DNA of 41,518 bases from Phenylobacterium sp. (GCF_025351295.1 NZ_JANXWD010000026.1:1-41518), one strand, 5' to 3'; shown: positions 26,027 through 38,251, counted from the first letter of the stretch. The notes: generated by a model from the sequence alone, not told the origin. Made by a program: numbers and translations.

Positions 26027-26165
26027 TTTCCCTCCCCTTCATGGGGAGGGACAGCTTGCCTGAGGCAAGCAGGGTGGGGAACGCACGGCCGGGCTCGGGG
26101 CTTGGACCAGCCCTCCCCACCCGGACTGCTTCGCAGTCGATCCCTCCCCATGAAGGGGAGGGAAA
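26027..26165. repeat. Family B hairpin-rich intergenic element, copy 1
   Basis: 139 bp with perfect 25-base terminal inverted repeats (26027-26051 and 26141-26165), each also a GGGGAGGG-type hairpin. Inner hairpins are GCTTGCC-TGA-GGCAAGC and GACTGC-TTC-GCAGTC. The centre is variable. It begins 4 bases after the hydrolase stop and ends 2 bases before the hisN stop (convergent genes). Confidence 0.92.
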
Positions 26166-26167
26166 AG

Positions 26168-26980
26168 TCAGGCCGCCGCCCGTTTCAGGGCGACCAGCGC
26201 CGCTTCGAGGCAGGCGCGGTCGCCGGCGATGACCACCTGGCCGCCGTGCTGGCCCACCGGGTCGCCCCGCCAGTCGGTGGTGAGCCCGCCGGCGCCGGCG
26301 ATCACCGGGATCGCCGCCTCGATGTCCCAGCTCTTCAGTCCGGCCTCGACCACCAGGTCCATGGTCCCGGCCGCCACCATGGCGTAGGCGTAGGCGTCGC
26401 AGCCCAGGCGGGCCAGCCGCGCGGCCGCCCGCACCTGACGCCACGCGCCGAGCTCGGCGCCGCTGAAGCAGTACTCGGGGTCGGTGGTGGCGATGAGCGC
26501 GTCGGTCAGTTTGGGGCAGGCGCGCACCTGCAGCGGTCGCGAGGTTCCCCGGCTCATCAGCCGCGAGCCGCCGGCATGGCCGATATAGAGCTCGCCCAGG
26601 AACGACTGGCCGATCGAGCCCAGCACCGGCCGGCCCTGGCGGCGCAGCCCGATCAGGGTGGTCCACAGCGGCAGGCCGGCGATGAACGCCCGCGTCCCGT
26701 CCACGGGATCCAGCACCCAGACCCAGTCGGCGTCCGGGCGGTCCTCACCATATTCCTCGCCGATCACCCCATGGTCGGGGTAACGCTCGGAAATCAGCGC
26801 CCGGATGGCGCGCTCGGCGCCCTTGTCCGCTTCGGTGACGGGGTCGAACCCCACCTCGAACTTGTTGGAAAGTCCGTGATCGCCACGGAACAGGGGCAGG
26901 ATGGCCGAGGCGGCGGCGCGATTGAGCTCGACCAGGAAGGCGTCGAACTCCTCAAGGCGGGCGATGTCGAGGGCGGTCAT
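26168..26980 (-). CDS. hisN: Inositol monophosphatase family protein, probable histidinol-phosphatase
   Basis: Mg2+-dependent phosphatase of the IMPase superfamily (270 aa). Metal motifs: DPVTEADKGAE, GEEYGED (family GEE), DPVDGTRAF (DPxDGT) and KSWDIEAAIPVI (WDxAA). DPVDGTRAFIAGLPLWTTLIGL resembles the HisN branch, which removes phosphate from histidinol phosphate in alpha-proteobacteria and actinobacteria. No other his genes are nearby, so specificity is inferred. ATG 26980 is preferred over an upstream in-frame start because of alignment and GAGG upstream. Confidence 0.85.
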   Translation of the reverse strand: MTALDIARLEEFDAFLVELNRAAASAILPLFRGDHGLSNKFEVGFDPVTEADKGAERAIRALISERYPDHGVIGEEYGEDRPDADWVWVLDPVDGTRAFIAGLPLWTTLIGLRRQGRPVLGSIGQSFLGELYIGHAGGSRLMSRGTSRPLQVRACPKLTDALIATTDPEYCFSGAELGAWRQVRAAARLARLGCDAYAYAMVAAGTMDLVVEAGLKSWDIEAAIPVIAGAGGLTTDWRGDPVGQHGGQVVIAGDRACLEAALVALKRAAA

Positions 26981-27071
26981 GCCCTCGTTTAGCGCGCCTC
27001 GGGCGGGGGCGGCAGGCAAAAGTGGAAGCCGGTTTTGCCGTTCGCCGCGCCCTCGGCAAAGATTTTCAGCC

Positions 27072-27467
27072 CTAAGCCTCGATCTCGCCGTTCATCGCCT
27101 TGGCCAGGTCCAGCAAGCGCCGGCGGGGCCGTTCACCGAGCTGGTAGTAGGCGTGAATCAGATCCTGGGTTTCCTTGCTGGCCAGGGTCTCGGTCGACGA
27201 GGCGGAGGTCTCGCGCTCGAGGCTCTCGCGCTGGTCGCGCGTCAGGCCCTCGTAGAAATAGCTCACTGGAACTTCCAGCACCTCGGCGAGTTGCCACAGG
27301 CGGGCCGCCGACATGCGGTTGGCCGCGCACTCGTACTTCTGGATCTGCTGGAAACGCACACCGCAGGCATGCGCGAGTTCCTGCTGGGTCAGTCCCAGCA
27401 GCCGCCGCCGCCGCCGCAGACGCCGGCCAAGATGGATGTCAATCTCGTCCATGGAATCCCCGACCAT
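27072..27467 (-). CDS. XRE family helix-turn-helix regulator
   Basis: A 131-residue DNA-binding protein. The HTH_3 domain lies about residues 12-68 with GRRLRRRRRLLGLTQQELA, GVRFQQIQKYECAANRMSA and LAEVLEVPVSYFYEGL. The C-terminus is a short helical segment (YYQLGERPRRRLLDLAKAM). This form is very common in Caulobacter and relatives. ATG 27467 is chosen for AAGGG five bases upstream; longer frames exist. It is divergent from the acyltransferase gene, with an inverted repeat between. Confidence 0.88.
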   Translation of the reverse strand: MVGDSMDEIDIHLGRRLRRRRRLLGLTQQELAHACGVRFQQIQKYECAANRMSAARLWQLAEVLEVPVSYFYEGLTRDQRESLERETSASSTETLASKETQDLIHAYYQLGERPRRRLLDLAKAMNGEIEA

Positions 27468-27478
27468 GATTTCCCTTC

Positions 27479-27493
27479 GTCCCGGTTCGGGAC
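27479..27493. promoter_or_regulatory. Inverted repeat upstream of the XRE regulator gene
   Basis: GTCCCG and CGGGAC flank GTT, 12-26 bases before the regulator ATG. This is a suitable size and place for an autoregulatory operator, but no binding evidence can be read. Confidence 0.35.
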
Positions 27494-27570
27494 TCCGTGA
27501 TTGAGACATCGCAAGTCGCACGCCAGCCGCCTCCATTGCCCTGGGTGGGCCACCTCCCGTAGGAAGGCTT

Positions 27571-28479
27571 ATGGCCGCACCTTATCACTCATACGTGTCG
27601 GTTCTAATTTGGATGCTCGAAGCGGCGCTGTTCGACGCAGTTTGTTGGCTAGCGCGCTTGTTTTCCGTGGATTCTGTATCGGATTGCGGCGCCTGGGTTT
27701 TTCGAAGAATCGGTCCGCTGACGGGCGCGCACCGGGTGGCGGAGCGCAACCTGCGTATCGCGTTCCCAGACGCGGGCGACGCCGAAATCAAGCGACTCCT
27801 CCAGGCGCAATGGACTGAACTGGGGCGATCGTTATCCGAGATCATCATTCTCGACCGTATCGTAGCCGACACAGGGCGGCTGGAGATCGACGGGGAAGCC
27901 TCGCTGGCCGCAATCGCGGCGGGCGCGGGGCCGGTGGTGTTCATTTCGGGGCATTTCTCGACCTTTGAGCTGATGGCCGCCGCCATTGTCCGAGCTGGGG
28001 TCCCCTGCCAGATCACCTACCGCGCGATGAACAACCCCTATGTGGACGCGCGGGTCCGCAAGAACCGGTTCCGATACGGGGTACGCCTCTTCGCCCCGAA
28101 GGGGCTGGAAGGCGCCCGCGAATTGATCAGGGGCCTGGAGCGGGGCGAATCCGTGGCGCTGATGAACGACCAGAAATTCAATGGTGGCATCGCGGCGCCA
28201 CTTTTCGGCCTCATGGCCTACACTGCGCCCGGCCCAGCCACCTTCGCCCTGCGCTTCGGGATCCCGATCGTGCCGATGAGCGTGCAGCGGATCGGCGACG
28301 CCGCACGCTTCAGGATCATCGTCCACGAGCCGATCGAGCTGGAAAGCACCGGCGACCGCGCCGCCGATATCGAGACCGGCGTCCGCCGCATCAACGGCTT
28401 CATCGAGGACCGCGTCCGCGCCCGCCCGGCGGAGTGGTTCTGGGTCCACCGGCGCTGGCCGAACGAGGTGTATCGCTAA
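27571..28479 (+). CDS. Lipid A biosynthesis lauroyl acyltransferase-like (LpxL/HtrB family)
   Basis: Inner-membrane acyltransferase adding a secondary acyl chain to lipid A or a related lipid (302 aa). The catalytic H-x4-E is GHFSTFE with His128 and Glu133. Preceding RNLRIAFPDAGDAEI and later NDQKFNGGIAAPLFG are typical. The C-terminus EWFWVHRRWPNE is the hallmark of LpxL proteins. A hydrophobic N-terminus (residues 10-32) anchors it. AGGAAGG precedes the ATG. Confidence 0.9.
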   Translation: MAAPYHSYVSVLIWMLEAALFDAVCWLARLFSVDSVSDCGAWVFRRIGPLTGAHRVAERNLRIAFPDAGDAEIKRLLQAQWTELGRSLSEIIILDRIVADTGRLEIDGEASLAAIAAGAGPVVFISGHFSTFELMAAAIVRAGVPCQITYRAMNNPYVDARVRKNRFRYGVRLFAPKGLEGARELIRGLERGESVALMNDQKFNGGIAAPLFGLMAYTAPGPATFALRFGIPIVPMSVQRIGDAARFRIIVHEPIELESTGDRAADIETGVRRINGFIEDRVRARPAEWFWVHRRWPNEVYR

Positions 28480-28484
28480 GCCCC

Positions 28485-28517
28485 GTTTCCCTCCCCATGA
28501 AGGCCCAGGAAGGGGAA
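28485..28517. repeat. Partial or solo end of a family B element
   Basis: TTTCCCTCCCCATGAAGG followed by GGAAGGGGAAAG resembles one terminal arm of the family B elements with a decayed second strand. It sits in the 42-bp gap between the convergent acyltransferase and secA stops. Confidence 0.6.
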
Positions 28518-28521
28518 AGGC

Positions 28522-31278
<2,757 letters not shown>

Positions 31279-31555
31279 GTGGGGTATCCGTTAGGCGGCG
31301 ATGGGGCCCTTCGCCCGCCCGGGGAAAAGCGCTTTTTGGGGCGCGGGAGACTTAAGTACAGACCCCGCGCAAGTCAACGCGGCGGCCCGGCGCAGCTTGA
31401 CCCGCAAGGCCGCCCATGCAAATCCGCGACCACGATGAAGGCTTGATCGCACATAAGCGCCGCGGACACCGCCGGCCATTGCGACGCGCCAGGGCGAGGC
31501 CCGGGCGCGGTCCCCCTTCTTAACGCTCCTCCCTGTCCCATATCGAGAGGCCTTC
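31279..31555. promoter_or_regulatory. secA/methyltransferase divergent region
   Basis: 277 bp without a gene. On the secA side TTGACTT at about 31377-31371 with a TA-rich stretch 13-17 bases later (CTTAAG near 31351) is a possible promoter. On the methyltransferase side GAGAGG lies before the ATG. No repeat element or RNA gene is seen. Confidence 0.4.
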
Positions 31556-32323
31556 ATGCCCTCCAAGCTCGCCACCAACCGTTATGGCGCCATAGCGGCC
31601 GAGATCTACGACCTCGACAAACCCTACCACGCCCTGCCCGACACCGCGTTCCACCTCGAGCGGTTCGCCGGCTTCGACCGGCCGATCCTGGAGCCGGCCT
31701 GCGGGTCGGGGCGGACGCTAGTGCCCTTCCTCAAGGCCGGGCTGGATGTTACCGGCTTTGACCCCAGCGCGGAGATGCTGGATCGCTGCCAGGCCCGGTG
31801 CGCCGAGGCCGGGTTCGCGCCAGACCTCAGCCGCCAAGCCTTCGCGGATTTCAGGTACGACCGGCGGTTCGGGGCGATCCTGATCCCCGCGGGGTCATTC
31901 ACCCTGATCGACGACTTCGCGGTCGCCCTGGCGACGCTGCGCCGCTTCCACGACGTGCTGGAGCCGGGCGGCATTGTGGTGCTGGATGTCCAGGGCCTGA
32001 ATTTCCTCGCCTCGGAGCGCCAGGATCGCCGCCGCTGGACCGCTGACAATGGCGACCTGCTGACCTGCGAAGGGATTCGCACCGCCACCGACTGGCTCCG
32101 CCAACGGGCGGAAACAACCTATCGCTACGAGCGCTGGCGGAACGGCCGGCTGGTGGAGACGCAGATCGACGTCATGGCCCAGCGCTACTGGGGCCTGGAC
32201 GAGGTCCGCATGGCGCTGGCGGAGGCCGGGTTTGGCGAGGTCAACGTCACCGGGGGTTACGACCGCTCGCGCGGGCCACGGGGAGGGGACCGGGTCTGGA
32301 CGTACGAGGCGGTGAAGGCGTGA
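31556..32323 (+). CDS. Class I SAM-dependent methyltransferase
   Basis: Cytoplasmic methyltransferase (255 aa). The SAM-binding motif I is ILEPACGSGRTLVPFL (about residues 43-58), with GFDPSAEML as the acidic loop. FGAILIPAGSFTLID and LEPGGIVVLDVQG are the later core strands. The substrate is unknown. It is divergent from secA and ends seven bases before a family B repeat. Confidence 0.88.
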   Translation: MPSKLATNRYGAIAAEIYDLDKPYHALPDTAFHLERFAGFDRPILEPACGSGRTLVPFLKAGLDVTGFDPSAEMLDRCQARCAEAGFAPDLSRQAFADFRYDRRFGAILIPAGSFTLIDDFAVALATLRRFHDVLEPGGIVVLDVQGLNFLASERQDRRRWTADNGDLLTCEGIRTATDWLRQRAETTYRYERWRNGRLVETQIDVMAQRYWGLDEVRMALAEAGFGEVNVTGGYDRSRGPRGGDRVWTYEAVKA

Positions 32324-32329
32324 ACCGAA

Positions 32330-32468
32330 TTTCCCTCCCCTTCATCGGGAGGGTCGACTCGCCAAAGGCGAGCGGGGTGGGGAAGTAAGGTCCAAGCGCC
32401 GAGCCCGGCCGTGACTTCCCCACCCTGACGGCTTCGCCGTCTGTCCCTCCCCATCAAGCGGAGGGAAA
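32330..32468. repeat. Family B hairpin-rich intergenic element, copy 2
   Basis: 139 bp with terminal arms related to copy 1 (a few substitutions). Inner stems are CTCGCC-AAA-GGCGAG and GACGGC-TTC-GCCGTC, both different in sequence from copy 1 but still fully paired. It lies between the convergent methyltransferase and thiolase stops. Confidence 0.92.
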
Positions 32469-32471
32469 AGA

Positions 32472-33641
32472 TCAGAACACTTCGAACAGGCCGGCGGCGC
32501 CCATGCCGCCGCCGATGCACATGGAGACCACGACGTTCTTGGCGCCGCGGCGCTTGCCTTCCTGGAGGATATGGCCGGAGAGCCGCGCGCCGGTCATCCC
32601 GAACGGGTGGCCGATGGCGATCGAGCCGCCATTGACGTTGTACTTCTCCGGGTCGATGCCCAGCTTGTCGCGGCTGTAGAGGCACTGGGAGGCGAAGGCC
32701 TCGTTCAGTTCCCACAGGTCGATGTCGTCGACCTTCAGGCCGTGGCGTTCCAGCAGCCTCGGGATGGCGAACACCGGGCCGATGCCCATCTCGTCGGGCT
32801 CGCAGCCGGCGACGGCCCAGCCCTTGAACGCGCCCATGGGGCTGAGGCCGCGGCGCTCGGCTTCCTTGGCCTCCATGATCACCACGGCGGCCGAGCCGTC
32901 GGAGAGCTGGGAGGCGTTGCCGGCGGTGATGTACTTGCCGGCCCCGCGCACGGGCTCGAGCTTGGCCAGGCCTTCGGCGGAGGTGTCGGGCCGGTTGCAC
33001 TCGTCGCGGTCGACCACGTAGTCGACGATCGATTCTTCCTTGGTCGCCTTGTCGACCACCTTCATCTTGGTGGTCATCGGGACGATCTCGTCCCGGAACT
33101 TGCCGGCCTGTTGCGCGGCAGCCATGCGGCGCTGGCTTTCCAGGGAGTATTCGTCCTGGGCCTCGCGGCTGACCTGGTATCGTTCGGCGACGATGTCGGC
33201 GGTGTCGATCATCGGCATGAAGATCGCCGGATACAGTTCCGCCAGCCGGGGGTCCATGTTGTGGGCGCCCGCGCCGGGGTTGGGGATCGAGATCGACTCG
33301 ACACCGCCGGCCAGCACGGCGTTGGCCCCGTCGTTGCGCACATAGTTGGCCGCCATGGCGATGGTCTGCAGGCCGGACGAGCAGAAGCGGTTGACCGTGA
33401 CCCCGGAGGTGGTGATCGGCAGGCCGGCGAGCAGCCCGGCCTGGCGCCCGACGTTGCCGGAGCCGTGGGCGCAGTTGCCCATATAGATGTCCTCGATGTC
33501 GGCCGGGTCGAGGCCGGAGCGCTGGACGGCGTGCTTCACCGCGTGGGCCGCCATCGAGACGGTGGGCGTCATGTTGAAACCGCCACGGCCGGACTTGGCC
33601 AGACCGGTGCGGGCGTAGGAAACGACAACGGCTTCGCGCAT
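32472..33641 (-). CDS. Acetyl-CoA acetyltransferase (thiolase)
   Basis: Thiolase II-like enzyme, condensing or cleaving acyl-CoAs in beta-oxidation or acetoacetyl-CoA metabolism (389 aa). The nucleophile is Cys87 in [10 protein letters not shown]. The catalytic His345 is in [11 protein letters not shown], and the second Cys375 in [16 protein letters not shown] and [12 protein letters not shown] are also present. Chain-length specificity is not readable. It is monocistronic, divergent from the parvulin gene and convergent with the methyltransferase. Confidence 0.93.
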   Translation of the reverse strand: MREAVVVSYARTGLAKSGRGGFNMTPTVSMAAHAVKHAVQRSGLDPADIEDIYMGNCAHGSGNVGRQAGLLAGLPITTSGVTVNRFCSSGLQTIAMAANYVRNDGANAVLAGGVESISIPNPGAGAHNMDPRLAELYPAIFMPMIDTADIVAERYQVSREAQDEYSLESQRRMAAAQQAGKFRDEIVPMTTKMKVVDKATKEESIVDYVVDRDECNRPDTSAEGLAKLEPVRGAGKYITAGNASQLSDGSAAVVIMEAKEAERRGLSPMGAFKGWAVAGCEPDEMGIGPVFAIPRLLERHGLKVDDIDLWELNEAFASQCLYSRDKLGIDPEKYNVNGGSIAIGHPFGMTGARLSGHILQEGKRRGAKNVVVSMCIGGGMGAAGLFEVF

Positions 33642-33784
33642 TGGAAATGATCCTCCCGAAACATGCGTCTTGAGGCCTCGTTGGGCCTGAACAAGGTCGG
33701 CGGCAACCTTTGCATCCCCGAATGGAAATGGCTAGGGACGGGCGGCTCACTCGGGCGGTCTCGCGCCCTGGAGGACCCTCGTCC

Positions 33785-34738
33785 ATGGCGGCCGGCCCTG
33801 CCTATCGCTCCGCCCTTTTCGCCGTGGGCCTGGCTCTGGCGGTGAGCGCCTGCGCGCGCGGGCCCGGCGGCGACACGGCGCCCGAGCACGGCGACCAGGC
33901 GGTGGCCAGGGTCGACGGCAAGACCATCTGGGCCTCCGACGTCAAGCGCGAGGCTATCGCCCAGGGCCTGATCGGCCAGGGGGAGCCGCTGGACATGTCG
34001 TCCGACACCTTCCGCCAGATGATGGACGAGGTGGTCGACCAGAGGCTGCTGGCCGCCGAGGCCGTGCGCCGCAAGCTGGACAAGGACGCCGTGGCCCAGC
34101 GCAAGCTGGAAAGCGCCCACGACCGGGTGCTGGGCGACCTGCTGGTGGACTCCACGGTGGCAGACGCGGTCACAGAGAACAACATCAAGGGCCTCTACGA
34201 CGAGCAGCAGAAGCTGGCCCGGCGGGGGGTGGAGATCCATGCCCGCCAGATCGTGCTGGCCACACCGGCCGAGGTGGAGGCGGTGCGCAAGCTGGTCATG
34301 GCCGGCGGGTCGTTCGAGGCCCTGGCGATGGAGAAGTCGCGCGACGCGGCCACCCGGTTCAACGGCGGCGACCTGGGCTATTTCACCGCCGACGTGATGC
34401 CGGGGGGCTATGAGGCGGCGCTGAACGGCGCCAAGCCCGGCCAGCTGGTCGGGCCGGTGACGGTGGCCGGCGGCTATGCCCTGGTGAAGGTCGAGGACGT
34501 GCGCGAGGAACAGCCGGTCAGCCTGGATGCCGCGCGGCCGCAGATCGTGCGGTTCCTCACCTACGACCGCATCCGCGACCTGCTGGAGACGCTGCGCGCC
34601 AAGGCCAAGGTCGAGACCCTGATCAAGGCCGAGGCCGGCGGGCGCAAGCCGATCCCGCCGGCCGACGCGCCCAAGGTCGCACCGCAGACTCCGGCCGCAC
34701 CCACGGCCCAGCCCAAGCTCAAGGGAGCCGTGAAATGA
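33785..34738 (+). CDS. Parvulin-type peptidyl-prolyl isomerase lipoprotein
   Basis: Periplasmic folding factor of the PpiC/SurA type (317 aa). A signal peptide ends in a lipobox-like VSAC (Cys20 region), so it is probably lipid-anchored. A SurA-like helical N-domain follows (DVKREAIAQGLI, DEVVDQRLLAAEA). The rotamase domain (about 145-240) has HARQIVLATPAE, GGDLGYFTADVMPGGYEAAL and GPVTVAGGYALVKV. The C-terminus is Pro/Ala-rich. ATG 33785 has GGAGG ten bases before. Its stop overlaps the argJ start in ATGA. Confidence 0.87.
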   Translation: MAAGPAYRSALFAVGLALAVSACARGPGGDTAPEHGDQAVARVDGKTIWASDVKREAIAQGLIGQGEPLDMSSDTFRQMMDEVVDQRLLAAEAVRRKLDKDAVAQRKLESAHDRVLGDLLVDSTVADAVTENNIKGLYDEQQKLARRGVEIHARQIVLATPAEVEAVRKLVMAGGSFEALAMEKSRDAATRFNGGDLGYFTADVMPGGYEAALNGAKPGQLVGPVTVAGGYALVKVEDVREEQPVSLDAARPQIVRFLTYDRIRDLLETLRAKAKVETLIKAEAGGRKPIPPADAPKVAPQTPAAPTAQPKLKGAVK

Positions 34739-36168
34739 CCCGCAAGCCCACGGCGCCCCGAGTGACCCCCAAGGCGCCGAAGCCGGTCGAAGTGGTCGGC
34801 CAGACGCTGGAGCGCGCCTTCGATCCCCTGACCAGCGCCCTGAAGCGCGCGGCGCTGCGGCGGGCCGACAAGGCCTCGCGCAGCTTCGACGACCGCAAGC
34901 CCGCGCCGCCGGCCGGCAAGCTGGACAAGGGCGCGATGCCGGTCTCGCCGATGGCAGTGCCGTTCCCGCGCCTGCAGCCGATCCGCGGCCTGACCATGGC
35001 GACCGGCCGGGCGGGGTTCTACAAGCAGGAGCGCGACGACCTGCTGGTGATGAGCTTCCCGGAGGGCGCCAGCTGCGCCGGGGTGTTCACCCGCCACGGG
35101 GTCGGCTCCGCGCCGGTCGACTGGTGCAAGCGCCACCTCGAAGCCACCAAGGGCGAGGGCGTCATGGCCCTGGTGGTCAACGCCGGCTGCGCCAACGCCT
35201 TCACCGGCCGGCCGGGCGCCGACGCGGTGCGCCGGGTGGCGTCGGCGGTGGGCAAGCGCTTCGACTGCCGCCAGCGCGACGTGATGGTGGCCTCGACCGG
35301 GGTGATCGGGGTGCTGCTGGACGACGCCAAGATCACCGCGCGGCTGGCCGATGTGCAGCAGCGGCTGGCTGCCGACGCCTGGGGCGGCGCGGCCCGGGCG
35401 ATCATGACCACCGACACCTTCCCGAAGGGCGCCTACGCCGAGGCCGTGATCGACGGCGTGACGGTCAGGATCGGGGGCATCTGCAAGGGCTCCGGCATGA
35501 TCGCGCCGGACATGGCGACCATGCTGGCCTTCGTGGCCACCGACGCGGCGATCTCGCCCGGCGCGCTGCAGAACCTCTGCAACCTCTACACGCGCAACAC
35601 CTTCAACGCGGTGACAGTGGACGGCGACCGCTCGACCAACGACACGCTGTTGTTGTTCGCAACGGGCCAGTCGGGCGCGCCCAAGATCAGCCGTGCGGGC
35701 GACCGGCGGCTGGCGGACTTCCGCGACAAGCTGGAGCAGGTGCTGCTGAACCTGGCCCACCAGCTGGTGCGCGACGGCGAGGGGGCCACCAAGTTCATCA
35801 AGATCACGGTCACCGGGGCGCAGAGCGCCGCCTCGGCCCGCAAGATCGCCCGCACGGTGGCCGAGAGCCCGCTGGTCAAGACCGCCTTCGCCGGCGAGGA
35901 CGCCAACTGGGGGCGCATCGTCATGGCGGTCGGCCGCGCTGACGAGCCGGTGGATCGGGACCGGATGAGCGTGAAGTTCGGCGACCTGTGGGCCGCCCAG
36001 GACGGCCTGGTCTCGGAGACCTACTCCGAGGCCAAGATGAGTGCCTACATGAAGCACCAGGACCTGGAGGTCAGCGTCGACGTCGGCGTCGGCCGGGGCG
36101 CCGCCAGCATCTGGACCTGCGACCTGACCAAACGCTACGTCGAGATCAACGGGGACTATCGGTCCTAA
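34735..36168 (+). CDS. argJ: Bifunctional glutamate N-acetyltransferase/amino-acid acetyltransferase
   Basis: Recycles the acetyl group in arginine synthesis (477 aa). The self-cleavage site is APDMATML, with Thr262 as the new N-terminal nucleophile. VVNAGCANAFTG, STGVIGVLL, IGGICKGSGMIAPDM and AGEDANWGRIVMAVGR are family blocks. It is about 70 residues longer than typical ArgJ (near 400-410) because of a basic N-terminal region (KRAALRRADKASRSF). It is translationally coupled to the parvulin gene by a 4-base overlap. Confidence 0.95.
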   Translation: MTRKPTAPRVTPKAPKPVEVVGQTLERAFDPLTSALKRAALRRADKASRSFDDRKPAPPAGKLDKGAMPVSPMAVPFPRLQPIRGLTMATGRAGFYKQERDDLLVMSFPEGASCAGVFTRHGVGSAPVDWCKRHLEATKGEGVMALVVNAGCANAFTGRPGADAVRRVASAVGKRFDCRQRDVMVASTGVIGVLLDDAKITARLADVQQRLAADAWGGAARAIMTTDTFPKGAYAEAVIDGVTVRIGGICKGSGMIAPDMATMLAFVATDAAISPGALQNLCNLYTRNTFNAVTVDGDRSTNDTLLLFATGQSGAPKISRAGDRRLADFRDKLEQVLLNLAHQLVRDGEGATKFIKITVTGAQSAASARKIARTVAESPLVKTAFAGEDANWGRIVMAVGRADEPVDRDRMSVKFGDLWAAQDGLVSETYSEAKMSAYMKHQDLEVSVDVGVGRGAASIWTCDLTKRYVEINGDYRS

Positions 36169-36170
36169 TT

Positions 36171-36297
36171 CCGCTCATCCCTGCGAAGGCCGGGATCCAG
36201 ATCTCATAGTCTGGGGGCTGATGGGAAGAACGCCGCGCGGATAGACCCCGCCTCCAAGCCATCCCATCTGGGTCCCGGCCTTCGCCGGGATGAGCGG
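36171..36297. repeat. Family C intergenic inverted-repeat element, copy 2
   Basis: CCGCTCATCCCTGCGAAGG on the left and CCTTCGCCGGGATGAGCGG on the right frame a variable centre. Each end also folds alone. It starts 2 bases after the argJ stop and ends one base before the GT2 stop (convergent). Confidence 0.88.
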
Positions 36298-36298
36298 G

Positions 36299-38191
36299 CT
36301 ATGCCCTCCACGGCGGCTTGCGGGCCGGCGGGTAGGCCAGGCGGAAGTCGGTGTGCTGGCGGTCGAAGTTGGGGCCGTAGAAGGGGTCGGAGTCGAGGAC
36401 GTCGCCCCAGCGGGCGCGCATCGCCGCGACCTCGGCGTTGAAGCGGGCCAGGGCGCCGGGCGCCAGGTCGGAGCCGCGGCTGGCGGACTCGTGGTGGGTC
36501 AGCTCCGCGAACGGCGTCCAGACGATGTCGTAGCCGGCGGCGCGGATCTTCAGGCACAGGTCGACGTCGTTGAAGGCTACGGCCAAGCCCTCGGCGTCGA
36601 GCCCGCCCACCTCGTCGAACACCGACTTGCGCAGCGCCAGGCAGGCGGCGGTGACGGCGGAGACGTCGCGGATCATCGCCAGGTGGCCGAAGTAGCCGCG
36701 GTCCGCCGCCCCCGCGCCGGGCCCGAAGTGGGCGGCGACCCCGCCGACCCCGATCGCCACCCCGGCGTGCTGCACCGTGCCGTCCGGATAGTCGAGCTTG
36801 GCCCCCACCGCGCCGACGCGCGGCCGCACGGCGTGGGAGACCAGCTCGGTCAGCCAGTCGGACCGTTCCAGGCTGACGTCGTTGTTGAGCAGCACCAGCA
36901 CCTCGCCGCGCGCCTGGGCGGCCGCGCGATTGTTGAGCGCCGAAAAGTTGAACGGGCCGGGGGCGGCCAGGATACGCACCCGCGGGTCTTTCCTGAGCTC
37001 GGCGAACAGGGCGTGGGTCTCGGGCTCGACGCTGCCGTTGTCGACGATCAGCAGCTCCAGCGGCGCGTAGTCGGTGCGGTGCAGGACGCCGTCAGCGCAG
37101 GCGCCCAAGAGCTCGGCCCGGTCGCGGGTCGGCACGACGATCGAGACCAGCGGCGCCGGCGCGGGGATCGGCCGTCGCACGCGCACCCAGCCGGGCATCC
37201 CCGGCAGGTTTGTGACCTCGCAGCCGGGCTGGCCGGTGCGGTCCAGGTGTTCCTCCACCGCACGCCGCGCGGCGTCGGCGCAGCGGGCCATCTGGCTCTC
37301 GGAGAACGACGCGGTCCCGGCTTGTTGGCGCCAGTGGTAGAGCACCCAGGGGATGTGGTGGATCCGGTCGCGCGTAGTCCGCTCGGCGATGCGCAGGGTC
37401 AGGTCGTAGTCCTGGCTGCCCTCGAAGCCGACGCGTAGGCCGCCCACGGCCTCGACCAGGCTGCGGCGATAGACCCCCAGGTGGCTGACCATGTTCTGGC
37501 CCAGCAGCAGGTCGTAGTTCCAGTCGGTCTTGAAATAGGGCTCGAAGCGCAGGCCGCGACCATCGATCTTGTCCTCGTCCGAATAGACGATGTCGGCGTC
37601 GGGATGGCGGTCGAGGACGGCGGCGACCTCATAGAGGGCGCGGCGGGGCAAGAGGTCGTCGTGGTCCATCAGGGCCACGAAGTCGCCGCGCGCCAGCTCG
37701 AGGGCCGAGTTGGTTGCGGCGCAGATGTGGCCGTTGACCGGGCGGCGGACCAGCTTGATGCGGCAGTCGCGCGCGGCGTAGCGCGACAGCAGCCGCCAGA
37801 CCGCGTCGCCGGGCGAGGCGTCGTCGGCGATGCACAGCTCCCAGTTCGGATAGAGCTGGGCGCGGACCGACTCGATGGCCGCCTTCAGCAGCTTCGGCGA
37901 GGTGGCGTAGACCGGCATCACCACCGAGATCGGCGGGCGATGCGCCATGGCGGCGATGTGCGCCCGGATCGCCGACCGGTCGGCGGCGGTCAGGACGTCG
38001 TAGCGCGCGGCCCAGACCTCATAGCCCAGCGGCTCGAGGGTGGGCGCGTGGAGCACCGAGCGGACGAAGCTCGCGCCCCAGCGGGTCGCCATCATCCGCA
38101 CGGCCAGCGCGTGCACCGGGCGATGCACGAAGGACACCTGGCGGACGAGGCCCAGCGCATGGGCCGCGAGAGAGCGTAGGGGCGAGGGCAT
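36299..38191 (-). CDS. Tandem-domain GT2 glycosyltransferase
   Basis: Large cytoplasmic protein (630 aa) with two family 2 GT-A domains. Domain 1 (about 88-300) has ISVVMPVYATSPKLLKAAIES and ALMDHDDLLP, with DHDD as metal motif, and YSDEDKID. Domain 2 (about 345-570) has VSIVVPTRDRAELL, VDNGSVEPET and LLNNDVSLE. Such bifunctional proteins make O-antigen or rhamnan-type polymers. The HHESASRGSD tail is typical. Sugars are unknown. Confidence 0.92.
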   Translation of the reverse strand: MPSPLRSLAAHALGLVRQVSFVHRPVHALAVRMMATRWGASFVRSVLHAPTLEPLGYEVWAARYDVLTAADRSAIRAHIAAMAHRPPISVVMPVYATSPKLLKAAIESVRAQLYPNWELCIADDASPGDAVWRLLSRYAARDCRIKLVRRPVNGHICAATNSALELARGDFVALMDHDDLLPRRALYEVAAVLDRHPDADIVYSDEDKIDGRGLRFEPYFKTDWNYDLLLGQNMVSHLGVYRRSLVEAVGGLRVGFEGSQDYDLTLRIAERTTRDRIHHIPWVLYHWRQQAGTASFSESQMARCADAARRAVEEHLDRTGQPGCEVTNLPGMPGWVRVRRPIPAPAPLVSIVVPTRDRAELLGACADGVLHRTDYAPLELLIVDNGSVEPETHALFAELRKDPRVRILAAPGPFNFSALNNRAAAQARGEVLVLLNNDVSLERSDWLTELVSHAVRPRVGAVGAKLDYPDGTVQHAGVAIGVGGVAAHFGPGAGAADRGYFGHLAMIRDVSAVTAACLALRKSVFDEVGGLDAEGLAVAFNDVDLCLKIRAAGYDIVWTPFAELTHHESASRGSDLAPGALARFNAEVAAMRARWGDVLDSDPFYGPNFDRQHTDFRLAYPPARKPPWRA

Positions 38192-38223
38192 TGCGTCCGG
38201 GATGTCTTGAAGGCCGATACGAA

Positions 38224-38251
38224 GACGGCCCGCGAAGCATCGCGGGCCGTC
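38224..38251 (-). terminator. Hairpin terminator behind the DEAD-box gene
   Basis: An 11-bp perfect stem, GACGGCCCGCG with CGCGGGCCGTC, encloses a 6-base loop downstream of the helicase stop. On the minus strand it is followed by TTCGTAT, so the T tract is weak. Confidence 0.6.
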
